A DNA stretch of 64,000 bases from Virgibacillus_N oceani_A. GTDB taxonomy: Bacteria > Bacillota > Bacilli > Bacillales > Amphibacillaceae. Positions 8,071 through 16,380 of the stretch are shown piece by piece. The notes under the pieces are model-generated. The model did not search any database, had not been told where the DNA came from, and saw only the letters and a program-made list of their open reading frames with translations. The position numbers and the translations under genes were made by a program. Every line of letters starts with the position of its first letter. The stretch's first letter is position 1. The DNA lies in assembly GCA_041521345.1 (NCBI GenBank), contig JBGOHB010000017.1; one strand, given 5' to 3'.

Positions 8071-8593
8071 ATGATTCAGCAGTTTCCATCAAGTTTTCTT
8101 TTGTATATTTCTCATTGATTTTTATGCTCATAATATATTCAATGTCTTGATGTTTATATACTAATTCTAGAATCGAGTGTATTTTATTTGGTTTAACAGT
8201 GTCTATAAAAACTTCTTTTCCATTACTTAGTTTGTTGTTGTTTTCCACATCTCTAAGATTTTCTGTATTAACAGTATACTGAAATATATCTTTTCTGTCT
8301 TCACCTAGATAATGTATGGACAAATTACTTTCTTTTTCTATTTTGGCGAATCTTTTTGTGACTTCAAATGGTATTTTTTGTGGTATCGAAATTATCGAAA
8401 TGTCTTTATCTATTTTCTTCTCAAATTCATTTATAACTTTGTCTACATTTTTAGTATAACCTTTTACCTGATATACTTCATCAACGCTCATTGGCTCTTT
8501 TGAATCGAAATCATATTTTTGTGCCACACTAATGCTTGCAGAAGTAGTGAATAATATAAATGTGACGATCATTAAAAAGAAAGTTTTTTTCAT
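8063..8593 (-). CDS. secreted DUF4367-like protein
   Basis: A 176-residue protein starting at ATG 8593, with GGAGGCG 8 bases upstream. Residues 1-24 form a signal peptide (MKKTFFLMIVTFILFTTSAS, then VAQ). The C-terminus (M-S-I-K-I-N-E-K-Y-T-K-E-N-L-M-E-T-A-E-S-L) resembles the closing motif of DUF4367, common in extracytoplasmic proteins linked to sigma-factor control. The frame remains open upstream to 8701, but that start has no RBS. It acts outside the membrane; the role is unknown. Confidence 0.6.
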   Translation of the reverse strand: MKKTFFLMIVTFILFTTSASISVAQKYDFDSKEPMSVDEVYQVKGYTKNVDKVINEFEKKIDKDISIISIPQKIPFEVTKRFAKIEKESNLSIHYLGEDRKDIFQYTVNTENLRDVENNNKLSNGKEVFIDTVKPNKIHSILELVYKHQDIEYIMSIKINEKYTKENLMETAESLK

Positions 8594-9007
8594 AATACGC
8601 CTCCTTTTGCTTATCTTTTGAAAGAAGACAAACTTTAAACTAAAATTTTTTGCCTTAAATTTAAGTTTGGTGAAAGTAAAGTCAAATTTGTACCTCAGCA
8701 TAGAAAATATGGAGTTTCTTTATGGCGAAATTTGCTTATCAGATGAAATGTTCTAATTTTTTCACACTGACTATGGCGATGGTGGTGGATTTTTTTAACC
8801 CTCTTTCCACATTATTTTCCGATTCCCCTGTATATATACACAAAAAATTTAAGTTATGGCCAAACACTCACCGGCCATAACTTTCTTTTTTGCTTTCCTC
8901 TTTTTTTTAGGCATCGAAACCTCCAAAAAAAGACCATTACAGTGTGCGGTTTTCTGCGGGCATCGAACCCTTGCAAATCCGACGTTTGACCGTTAATGTA
9001 GTGGAAA
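8594..9007. other. intergenic region with one strong hairpin
   Basis: The only clear structure is the inverted repeat AAGTTATGGCC / GGCCATAACTT (8851-8861 and 8873-8883) with T or A runs on both sides, a bidirectional terminator. Two GGCATCGAA words near 8910 and 8960 are unexplained. I see no gene. Confidence 0.5.
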
Positions 9008-9154
9008 TGTAGCTTTAAAATAAAGTTTGATCAAAAATACCTCACAAACCCCGTATTGGACCGTAAACAGAGGAATCCATTTTGAAAAAAGATTGATCAA
9101 AAAGGATTCCTATTCAATATATTTAAATCAGTTTTTTATAAAAAAGTTTGATCA
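9008..9154 (+). mobile_element. Tn7-like left end (three spaced 20-bp sites)
   Basis: The terminus TGT is at 9008-9010. Sites are 9014-9033 (TTTAAAATAAAGTTTGATCA), 9080-9099 (TTTTGAAAAAAGATTGATCA) and 9135-9154 (TTTATAAAAAAGTTTGATCA), spaced 66 and 55 bp. The element should extend to the right, over the truncated kinase towards glmS. A right end is not convincingly seen, but two 21-bp tandem units lie at 10046-10087. Confidence 0.55.
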
Positions 9155-9206
9155 TTTTCTTCTTCTTCTGCTAATCAAGTAAATCTGGTATTCAGGAATA
9201 GATCTT

Positions 9207-9839
9207 CTATGAGCTGATTTCTTTCCAAGCTTCTGCTACCTTAAGCATGTTGTAACCGAATTGTTCCTGACCACTTTTGATTAAAAATAACCCTGTAGAA
9301 ATCGACTGAATGTAACCCCATTCCCATATCCCTTGCGTATCCACGCCAGTTAATTGTCCAAGCAAAGAACAACGTTTTTTGCCAACTTCTAAAGGTTCCT
9401 CTACTAAATCATCAAGCCATTCACGCATGAGGATTCCTAAGTCATAGGATGGTTCTCCTACCAAACCATTAGGGTCGATCAATTTAAATGACGGTTGAGG
9501 TTTAGTTGGATCTTGCAGAGCATTTCCATGATGAGCATCGCCATGAACCAAAACAGCTTTGGTGAAGTCTATATTTGCTAATCGAGATTCCAAAAAGGTG
9601 AGCGATTGATTGATAAGTGCCTTTGAACAGGGCTTTCCAAGCTCGCTCCAGAGTTCTGGGATGAAATTTTGAAACCATTTAATAAGATCAGGCATCGATT
9701 GTAAATGATGGGGTTGTTGTAAGGGCTTCCATGAATGTCTAAGCATCGAACAAATAATTTCGATTTCTTCTTTGGTGGAGTACCCCTGTTGATGCAAAGG
9801 TGAGCCCAAACGTTCCAATAAGATAGCTCTTTGACTCAT
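9207..9839 (-). pseudogene. 5'-truncated aminoglycoside/hydroxyurea kinase (APH(6) type)
   Basis: The C-terminal lobe of an APH(6)/hur kinase is intact. It has the catalytic loop VLVHGDAHHGNAL and the metal-binding KLIDPNGLVGEPSYDLG with the trailing family helices. Full-length relatives are about 270-290 residues; here the first recognisable family residues are INQRDMSQRAILLERLGSP, so the ATP-binding N-lobe (roughly 100 residues) is absent and replaced by unrelated sequence. A 211-residue product could still be made from ATG 9839, but it could not bind ATP normally. It is probably cargo of the transposon whose left end is at 9008. Confidence 0.7.
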
Positions 9840-10135
9840 ATCTCTTTGATTAATCGCACAATATGACAAATAACTGAACACGCACGAACTATTATTGGAC
9901 AAGGAATTGAACAGATATTGGACAAAACAAAAAGACTGAATCCGCATTGGATCCAGCCTTGATTCGTATTGATTCTACGATTGAATTAATGTTGAAAACA
10001 CATGGTTTTCCTGCTCTTTTTCTTCTCTCTTCCTTCAGCTCCGGATACCAACTATTTAGCAGTAGGTACCGACTTTTTAGCAGAGGGAAGAAGAATGAAA
10101 CAGGGAGATACAATTATAACACAAGAAATAACTCC
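9840..10135. other. junction between truncated kinase and glmS
   Basis: No gene is recognised. Two 21-bp tandem units (10046-10066 and 10067-10087, each TACCRACTWTTTAGCAG followed by four varying bases) resemble the tandem sites elsewhere in the island but are diverged. In Tn7 the insertion point is about 25 bp past the glmS stop, which here would be near 10110. Confidence 0.4.
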
Positions 10136-11938
10136 CTACTCAACAGTAACCGACTTCGCCAAATTCCTCGGCTTATCAACATCACACCCACGATGAAGTG
10201 CAGCGTAATATGCTACCAACTGCAACGGTACTACACTAACAAGTGGTGTCAATAATTCATGGACTGCCGGGATAACAAAAGCATCCGTATCTCGCTCCAT
10301 ACCTTTCATGCTAATAATCAAATCATTTGCGCCTCTTGCGACAACTTCCTGCACGTTACTGCGAATGGCATAATTCACTTCCGCCTGTGTCGCAAGGGCA
10401 ATCACTGGTGTTCCCTCTTCAATTAAAGCAATCGTTCCGTGCTTTAATTCACCGCCAGCAAAACCTTCTGCCTGAATATAGGAGATCTCCTTTAATTTCA
10501 ATGCCCCTTCCAGGCATACATGATAATCCGTACCTCGGCCGATGAAAAATGCATTGCGGGAAATTGGTAAATAGTCTCTCACCAATTCTTCGATAGCACT
10601 TTTCTGATCTGTCAAAACCTCCATCGCATTCGCAACCATCGCCAATTCTTGCATTGGATCAAAGTTAAGCTCCAGCCCTTTGGCTTTCGCTGAATCCACA
10701 GCCAGAATTGCCAACACTGCGATCTGTGCTGTATAAGCTTTCGTTGATGCTACTGCAATTTCCGGTCCTGCATATAAATGCAGCGTGTAATTCGCTTCAC
10801 GGGAAAGGGTGGATCCTGGCACGTTGGTAATTGTCAGTGCCGGATATCCCATTTCCTTTATTTTCACTAAAACAGCACGGCTATCTGCTGTTTCCCCACT
10901 TTGAGAAATAAATATAAATAACGGTCTTTCGGACAATAATGGCATATTATAAGAAAATTCACTGGCAATATGCACTTCTGTTGGGATATTTGCCATTTTT
11001 TCCAGAAAATCTTTACCAACGACCCCTGCATGATAGCTAGTGCCAGCTGCAATAATATAAATCCGGTCGGTGTCTTGCAGAACTTTTCGTATATCAGCAT
11101 CCAATTTCAACGCATTGTTTTCTGTCTGATATTCTTCCATAATCTTGCGTATGACAAAAGGCTGCTCGTCAATTTCCTTTAACATGAAATGAGGGTATAT
11201 CCCTTTCTCAGTATCTGCGGCATCGATCTGGGCAGTGAATGGTTTACGATCCACGACAACACCATTCAGCTTTTGAACCTCGACAAAATGGCGGTTTACC
11301 TTCACGATTTCCTCATCATAAATTTCCAGATACTGATCCGTTACTTTTAATGTTGCCATGGCATCACTTGCGACAACATTAAAGCCATCACCCAAACCAA
11401 CTAACAGCGGACTTTTATTTTTTGCCACATATAAATGATCCCGGTCTTCCCGATCAATCAAAGCAATAGCATAGGAACCCTTCAGTAAACGCATTGTTTG
11501 CCTGAAAGCCTCAGCTGTATCCTGTGTTTTTTCCACAAGATTTTCCATAAGCTGCACGATTACTTCTGTATCTGTTTCGCTTTTCAGCTCTACATCATGG
11601 AGGTATTCCTCGCGTAGTTCCTGGTAATTTTCAATAACGCCATTATGAACCAAAGTGAACCTGCCAAACGCACTTTGATGCGGGTGTGCATTCTCTTCAC
11701 TCGGCACACCATGCGTCGCCCAGCGGGTATGACCGATCCCCATTGTTGCACGAATGGAATGGTCAACATCTTCTCTAAGTGCTGCAATACGTCCTTTTAT
11801 CTTGGAAAGGTGGATACCTTGATCATTCAGCATGGCAATTCCTGCTGAATCATAACCACGGTATTCCAGCTTTTCCAGTCCATTCAATAAGACTTCCTTT
11901 GTATCATTTTGTCCGATAAACCCTACAATTCCACACAT
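10136..11938 (-). CDS. glmS: glutamine-fructose-6-phosphate aminotransferase (isomerizing)
   Basis: The 600-residue enzyme makes glucosamine-6-phosphate from fructose-6-phosphate and glutamine, the first step to UDP-GlcNAc. Cys2 of MCGIVGFIG is the glutaminase nucleophile, followed by a class II glutamine amidotransferase domain (about 1-220) and two SIS sugar-isomerase domains with S-Q-S-G-E-T and the C-terminal NLAKSVTVE. The start at 11938 follows AAAGGAGG and gives the processed Met-Cys; the open frame upstream is the ribozyme. Its 3' end adjoins an island with Tn7-like ends. Confidence 0.97.
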   Translation of the reverse strand: MCGIVGFIGQNDTKEVLLNGLEKLEYRGYDSAGIAMLNDQGIHLSKIKGRIAALREDVDHSIRATMGIGHTRWATHGVPSEENAHPHQSAFGRFTLVHNGVIENYQELREEYLHDVELKSETDTEVIVQLMENLVEKTQDTAEAFRQTMRLLKGSYAIALIDREDRDHLYVAKNKSPLLVGLGDGFNVVASDAMATLKVTDQYLEIYDEEIVKVNRHFVEVQKLNGVVVDRKPFTAQIDAADTEKGIYPHFMLKEIDEQPFVIRKIMEEYQTENNALKLDADIRKVLQDTDRIYIIAAGTSYHAGVVGKDFLEKMANIPTEVHIASEFSYNMPLLSERPLFIFISQSGETADSRAVLVKIKEMGYPALTITNVPGSTLSREANYTLHLYAGPEIAVASTKAYTAQIAVLAILAVDSAKAKGLELNFDPMQELAMVANAMEVLTDQKSAIEELVRDYLPISRNAFFIGRGTDYHVCLEGALKLKEISYIQAEGFAGGELKHGTIALIEEGTPVIALATQAEVNYAIRSNVQEVVARGANDLIISMKGMERDTDAFVIPAVHELLTPLVSVVPLQLVAYYAALHRGCDVDKPRNLAKSVTVE

Positions 11939-11962
11939 AACGCTGTGGCCTCCTTTTTCCAA

Positions 11963-12036
11963 TAAGGGGCAGTCAACGTCATTGATTATATTTTGGCAAG
12001 TGAAAAACCTGCCCGGGGCGTTGAACTGCCCCTTTC
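11963..12036 (-). promoter_or_regulatory. GC-rich stem structure between ribozyme and glmS start
   Basis: GGGGCAGTTCAACG and CGTTGACTGCCCC (minus strand) can pair around an inner GCAGGT/ACTTGC hairpin. The structure ends a few bases before the glmS RBS. It could shield the RBS, protect the cleaved RNA or act as a terminator-like element. Confidence 0.5.
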
Positions 12037-12206
12037 CCGTGATTTGTCTGCATTCTGCTGCATTCCTTTGTCCAACAAGTTGCCTCATTGATTTAAGAAT
12101 GTGCGTCACGATTGGAATGTACAATCGGAAGGTATCCGCCGAAAATTTCGATCACCTTCACCTCGTCAACTATTTTCATTTATCGGTCAAAAATAGTTCT
12201 GGCGCT
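12030..12206 (-). ncRNA. glmS ribozyme-riboswitch
   Basis: The minus strand has the conserved AGCGCCAGAACT at the cleavage site (12195-12206). It is followed by GTTGACGAGG, ATCGAAATTTTCGGCGGATACC and a downstream P3-P4-like segment. The order matches the glucosamine-6-phosphate-sensing self-cleaving ribozyme. Cleavage is expected just 5' of the GCGCC. It should lower glmS mRNA when glucosamine-6-phosphate is plentiful. Confidence 0.95.
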
Positions 12207-12373
12207 TTTATTGCTGCTCTTGCGATGCTCCTTTCTATTTTTGAATGAAAAGGCACAATACATTTTAACCGAAAAAAGCCATGTTCGTCAATTATTTTTC
12301 GTGTGCCATTAGTTATTTTATGTGAAATTGCTGTAAAAGTTCATAGTTGTTGCTTAGTGAAATAAACACCAAA

Positions 12374-12919
12374 TCACCAAAACTGCTTATTCGTCTGATA
12401 AAGCTTCACCACGCCAAATGGCGCCAGCAGCCATATAATAAAACCGACCAGGAATGTACTTATCCAAAAAACATTCCCATTAAACGTTAGTGTTCCTCCA
12501 GCAAAAAATAAAGTGAACCCGCTGAGGATCAGAAACAGCAATGTCGTGAGTAATATATACATCGTCATACCCGTAAAAATATACATCATTCTGCGATTAC
12601 GCTTAATTACACCATCCCGAACAGGAAAACACAGAATATCAGCCACCGTGTTCTCATTGTAAATCACATTCCAGCGTGCACTTTGATAAGCTGGTAACCA
12701 TCCCGATTTTACCAGACCCATAGGTAAGGTGTCGTGTTTATCTTTACCATAATCCAGATGATACTGAATTTCCTTTATATCATCTGTCTCTTTAAAATAA
12801 AATATTCTTGTCACAACATCTAGCTTCACAAATTGATAGCCTTTCAAAGCCATTTTTTGCAGCCAGTCTTCCGTTTCCCTAATATCAAAACTCCAGAAAG
12901 GCCTGAACACTTTTTTCAA
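12374..12919 (-). CDS. DUF2812 membrane protein
   Basis: The 181-residue protein begins KKVFRPFWSFDIRETEDWLQKMALKGYQ, and the DUF2812 domain (about residues 3-105) includes a GLVKSGWLPAYQSARWNVIY motif. Two membrane segments follow (about 112-135 and 148-170). Start is TTG 12919 with GGGAGA upstream. Members usually pair with PadR regulators; none is next to it here. Function is unknown. Confidence 0.75.
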   Translation of the reverse strand: MKKVFRPFWSFDIRETEDWLQKMALKGYQFVKLDVVTRIFYFKETDDIKEIQYHLDYGKDKHDTLPMGLVKSGWLPAYQSARWNVIYNENTVADILCFPVRDGVIKRNRRMMYIFTGMTMYILLTTLLFLILSGFTLFFAGGTLTFNGNVFWISTFLVGFIIWLLAPFGVVKLYQTNKQFW

Positions 12920-12999
12920 AACAACTCTCTCCCTTCCTGTTATATTCTACGTCCAAATACGAAAATCTATGACAAAATAGAAATAAGCGCACGGGATTC

Positions 13000-13195
13000 T
13001 TACCCATACGCCATGCAAACTTTCACTTTATTCCTGATGTTTTCCCATAAATCAAGCATCCAGCTGTACACTTTTATCTCATTCTCCTTCTTGGAAAATC
13101 CGTGCCCTTCATCATCCATCACATGATATTTCACTTCACGGCCCTTTTCCTTTAGCTTCTCACGATCTGATCAGATTCCTTTTTCACTACTCTCG
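13000..13195 (-). pseudogene. C-terminal remnant of an S9 (prolyl oligopeptidase) family peptidase
   Basis: The minus strand encodes ESDQIV, then after a one-base loss EKLKEKGREVKYHVMDDEGHGF and SWMLDLWENIRN up to a stop at 13000. The catalytic-His motif D-E-G-H-G-F is typical of alpha/beta-hydrolase peptidases of family S9. Everything upstream, including the catalytic Ser, is missing. It ends where the 52-bp repeat array begins. Confidence 0.7.
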
Positions 13196-13204
13196 GGCTA
13201 TTAA

Positions 13205-13606
13205 ACAGAGGCGGAGAGTTTTAATGGTATATCAAAGAACAAAAATAGACTGCTCATATATCATAACGGATTTTAATGATACATGAAAGAGCAAAAAATG
13301 CCAGTTCATATAACATAAAGAGTTTTAATGATATATGAAAGAGCAAAAGATGCCAGTTCATATATCATAAAGAGTTTTAATGATACATGAAAAAGTAAAA
13401 ATCGACTGATCATGTATCATAAAGAGTTTTAATGATACATGAAAAAGTAAAAATCGACTGATCATGTATCATAAAGAGTTTTAATGATACATGAAAAAGT
13501 AAAAATTGACTGATCATGTATCATAAAGAGTTTTAATGGTATATCAAAGAACAAAAAGTGCTTGATCATGTAGCACAAAGAGCTTTAATGGTACTTACAT
13601 AAAACG
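13205..13606. repeat. 52-bp tandem minisatellite, about eight units, each a hairpin
   Basis: TTTTAATG (or CTTTAATG) recurs at 13219, 13271, 13323, 13375, 13427, 13479, 13531 and 13583, an exact 52-bp period. Most units contain an inverted repeat such as ATGATACATGA / TCATGTATCAT around a 19-nt loop. Unit 3 has ATGATATATGA / TCATATATCAT, a paired change. The edge units are degenerate. Confidence 0.9.
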
Positions 13607-13710
13607 AACGACTTGCTTTCGAACGGGCTTAGGATGTATTAATTCCATTAAATGCGTATAGGAACTATTGCACAAGCCGGCAAGTTTTATGATTTCTTTT
13701 CTGCCAAACA

Positions 13711-13738
13711 AAAAACACAGCAGACGCTGTGTTTTTTT
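13711..13738 (-). terminator. terminator of the cdaA-cdaR-glmM operon
   Basis: The stem AAAAACACAGC / GCTGTGTTTTT is followed by a T run on the minus strand, 17 bases past the glmM stop. Confidence 0.85.
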
Positions 13739-13754
13739 GAAACGCATATGTTAT

Positions 13755-15101
13755 TTATTCTTTCATTCCCAATACCTTTTCAATCACTTTAACCACACGA
13801 TCCACATTTGTTTCACAGTCTTCTTTCGTCGGTGCTTCTACCATCACGCGGACAAGTGGCTCGGTACCGGATGGGCGGACAAGCACGCGGCCTTTATCGC
13901 CAAGTTCTTTTTCCACTTCATTAATTTCATCCTGAATCCTTGTATCGTTAAACACTGCATGCTTATCAATGACTCTTACATTTTTTAGTACTTGTGGAAA
14001 TACCGACATTTCTCCGGCCAGCTCGGATAATGCTTTTCCTGTTTCCTTCATGACGTTTACTAGCTGTAATGCTGACAGCATGCCATCTCCTGTTGTATTG
14101 TAATCAAGAAAAATAATATGACCGGATTGTTCCCCTCCGAGGTTATATCCATTTTTCAGCATTTCTTCCAGCACATAACGATCGCCAACTGCTGTTTTAT
14201 TGCTAGTCATTCCGTTTTCTTCTAATGCTTTATAAAAACCGATATTGCTCATAACCGTAGACACGACCGTATTGTTGCGGAGATACCCTTTTTCATTCAT
14301 ATATTTTGCACAAATATACATGATCTGATCTCCATCCACAATAGTGCCCTTTTCGTCTACTGCAATTAATCTGTCTCCATCTCCATCAAAAGCCAGACCA
14401 ATATCGGCATTATTTTCTTTCACCAAGTTCTGCAGTTTCTCTGGATTTGTTGAACCAACACCATCATTTATATTCAGCCCATCCGGGGAAGAGCCGGTAG
14501 AAACGATATCCGCTTCCAGGTCGGCAAATAAGTGGGTAGCCAGGCTGGAAGTAGAACCGTGTGCACAATCCAAGGCAATTTGCATTCCTTCAAAATCATT
14601 ATCAATAGAATTCTTCAAGAATGAAAGGTATTTTTGACCGCCTTCAAAGTAATCGTTGACGATGCCAATCTCCCCGCCGGTAGGGCGCGGAAGATTGTCT
14701 TCCCCTTCCATTATTTTTTCAATTTCCTCCTCCTGTTGATCGGTTAATTTAAAACCGTCGGAGCCAAAAAATTTAATCCCGTTGTCCTCGACCGGGTTAT
14801 GAGAGGCAGATATCATTACGCCTGCCTGGGAGCTTGTAGCTTTTGTTAAATAAGCAACACCGGGCGTAGTAATAATTCCGCTGCGCATGACTTCAACCCC
14901 AATGGACAGCAGTCCTGCTATCAGTGAACTTTCCAGCATAAATCCTGAAATCCTCGGATCTCTGCCGATAATAACTTTTGGATTTTCTGTATCTTTTGTT
15001 AAAACATATCCACCAACACGACCTAATCGAAAGGCTAATTCCGGTGTAAGTTCTTCATTTGCTACTCCTCTTACACCATCGGTACCAAAATATTTCGCCA
15101 T
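13755..15101 (-). CDS. glmM: phosphoglucosamine mutase
   Basis: The 448-residue enzyme interconverts glucosamine-6-P and glucosamine-1-P, following GlmS. It starts MAKYFGTDGVRGVAN, carries the phosphoserine loop SASHNPVEDNG (near residue 100), the metal loop AFDGDGDRL (near 240) and the phosphate-binding RPSGTEPLVRVMVEA at the end. The ATG at 15101 sits 7 bases after AAGGAG; a second ATG is one codon upstream. It is the third gene of the cdaA operon, a linkage that ties c-di-AMP synthesis to cell-wall precursor supply. Confidence 0.97.
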   Translation of the reverse strand: MAKYFGTDGVRGVANEELTPELAFRLGRVGGYVLTKDTENPKVIIGRDPRISGFMLESSLIAGLLSIGVEVMRSGIITTPGVAYLTKATSSQAGVMISASHNPVEDNGIKFFGSDGFKLTDQQEEEIEKIMEGEDNLPRPTGGEIGIVNDYFEGGQKYLSFLKNSIDNDFEGMQIALDCAHGSTSSLATHLFADLEADIVSTGSSPDGLNINDGVGSTNPEKLQNLVKENNADIGLAFDGDGDRLIAVDEKGTIVDGDQIMYICAKYMNEKGYLRNNTVVSTVMSNIGFYKALEENGMTSNKTAVGDRYVLEEMLKNGYNLGGEQSGHIIFLDYNTTGDGMLSALQLVNVMKETGKALSELAGEMSVFPQVLKNVRVIDKHAVFNDTRIQDEINEVEKELGDKGRVLVRPSGTEPLVRVMVEAPTKEDCETNVDRVVKVIEKVLGMKE

Positions 15102-15147
15102 CATATCACTCCTTGATATATCCCTTTTGTAACAAAGCAAGCGCATT

Positions 15148-16380
15148 TCATTCATTACTTATTTCCACTGTCGCCTCTTCATATTCTCCATCAACTGTAA
15201 TATCATCGGGACCTTCAATCGTAATTGGCACAATATGCTCCCCAGTTTCAAGATCCGCCAGATTAATAAACAAGCGGAAGTCATCCCCATCAAGTTCACT
15301 TATGCTCCCTTGGTCTCCATTTGCCGTAATGCCCATTTCAGGCTCGTCCGGTTCAATAAAGGATACCTCTTGTCCATCACTAAGGTCTTCAACGTCAATC
15401 TGAATTTCTTCTATCGGCCTTGTTTCTTCAAGTTCAATCAGCACTTCCACTGTTTCCATTTCAGGTGCCAGGACACCATCAGGCAGTATAAGCGGGACAT
15501 CGACTGTTCCTGATTCGGTAACCTCTGATAAATCTATTTCCTCTGTGGCAATGCTATCGATGCCGTCCAGCACCTCACTCGTTGCAAAAATTTCAACCTC
15601 ATCAACATTAGCAGAAATGGAGGTTAATGAAAAGCCCTCCGGCAATTCTCCAGATGTTTCTACTTCTAGTGGTACCATTGCACTTGGATTATTCACATCC
15701 AAGGATACAGCTACATTTTCCGGTTCCATATTAACGCTCAATTCATTTCCCTGTTTATCATAAACGTTTACCGGCACTTCCCTGTTTTCGATGGATCGGT
15801 CAAGATTGGCTACATTTACATATGCTTTCACAATACCAATTTGGTCAATGACACTTCGGGAACTAGTAATAGTTACGGCTGTTGGATTCACTTCCGAACC
15901 AGTAATTTCAAACCCATTCGGGAGTTCATTTTCATTCATAAAATCAATTTCCACTTCAAATTCGGCTGTTGCCCTTTCTTCTATTGCTATATCTAAGGAA
16001 GACGGTTCTATTTGCACTGATAAATCTGAAGTTACATCGTGCTCAAGCTCTACCTGATGTTCACCTTCTCCCAAGCCTTCCAAATCCACATACACATTAA
16101 AATTACGTTGTCTGACAGTTGGGGTGAGTACACCGACAGATCCTTCCAAAGTGACAGAGACATGTTCAGGCACCCCACTCACCACATAGTTTTCATCATC
16201 CATCTGTATATCTACAGGCACATCATTTAATGTTTCTGTGTCAGAAGGACTCCCGGGAAAAAAGGTTAAATCTGTATTCGCTGTGTCATTTGACTCCACG
16301 GATACAAATACATATAGCAATATGGCAAAAACCAACGATAAGGCACGTACAAACCACTTACTTTTAAACCAATTATCCAT
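15148..16380 (-). CDS. cdaR: CdaA regulator with YbbR repeats
   Basis: The protein has 410 residues. It starts with a positively charged segment and one membrane helix (MDNWFKSKWFVRALSLVFAI, continuing to about 30). Four YbbR domains follow outside the membrane (about 45-130, 135-220, 225-305, 310-405). CdaR binds and modulates the diadenylate cyclase CdaA. The ATG at 16380 has a GGAGGGGGGAAAG RBS. It overlaps the end of cdaA by 8 bases, as in other Bacilli. Confidence 0.93.
   Translation of the reverse strand: MDNWFKSKWFVRALSLVFAILLYVFVSVESNDTANTDLTFFPGSPSDTETLNDVPVDIQMDDENYVVSGVPEHVSVTLEGSVGVLTPTVRQRNFNVYVDLEGLGEGEHQVELEHDVTSDLSVQIEPSSLDIAIEERATAEFEVEIDFMNENELPNGFEITGSEVNPTAVTITSSRSVIDQIGIVKAYVNVANLDRSIENREVPVNVYDKQGNELSVNMEPENVAVSLDVNNPSAMVPLEVETSGELPEGFSLTSISANVDEVEIFATSEVLDGIDSIATEEIDLSEVTESGTVDVPLILPDGVLAPEMETVEVLIELEETRPIEEIQIDVEDLSDGQEVSFIEPDEPEMGITANGDQGSISELDGDDFRLFINLADLETGEHIVPITIEGPDDITVDGEYEEATVEISNE

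Noticed and set aside
10867..12312. Several plus- and minus-strand frames over glmS and its leader
   Set aside because: They are shadows of glmS or of the ribozyme; the long glmS frame before 11938 is non-coding leader.
13205..13606. CRISPR array
   Set aside because: The regular period suggested it, but the whole 52-bp unit is repeated; there are no unique spacers and no cas genes.
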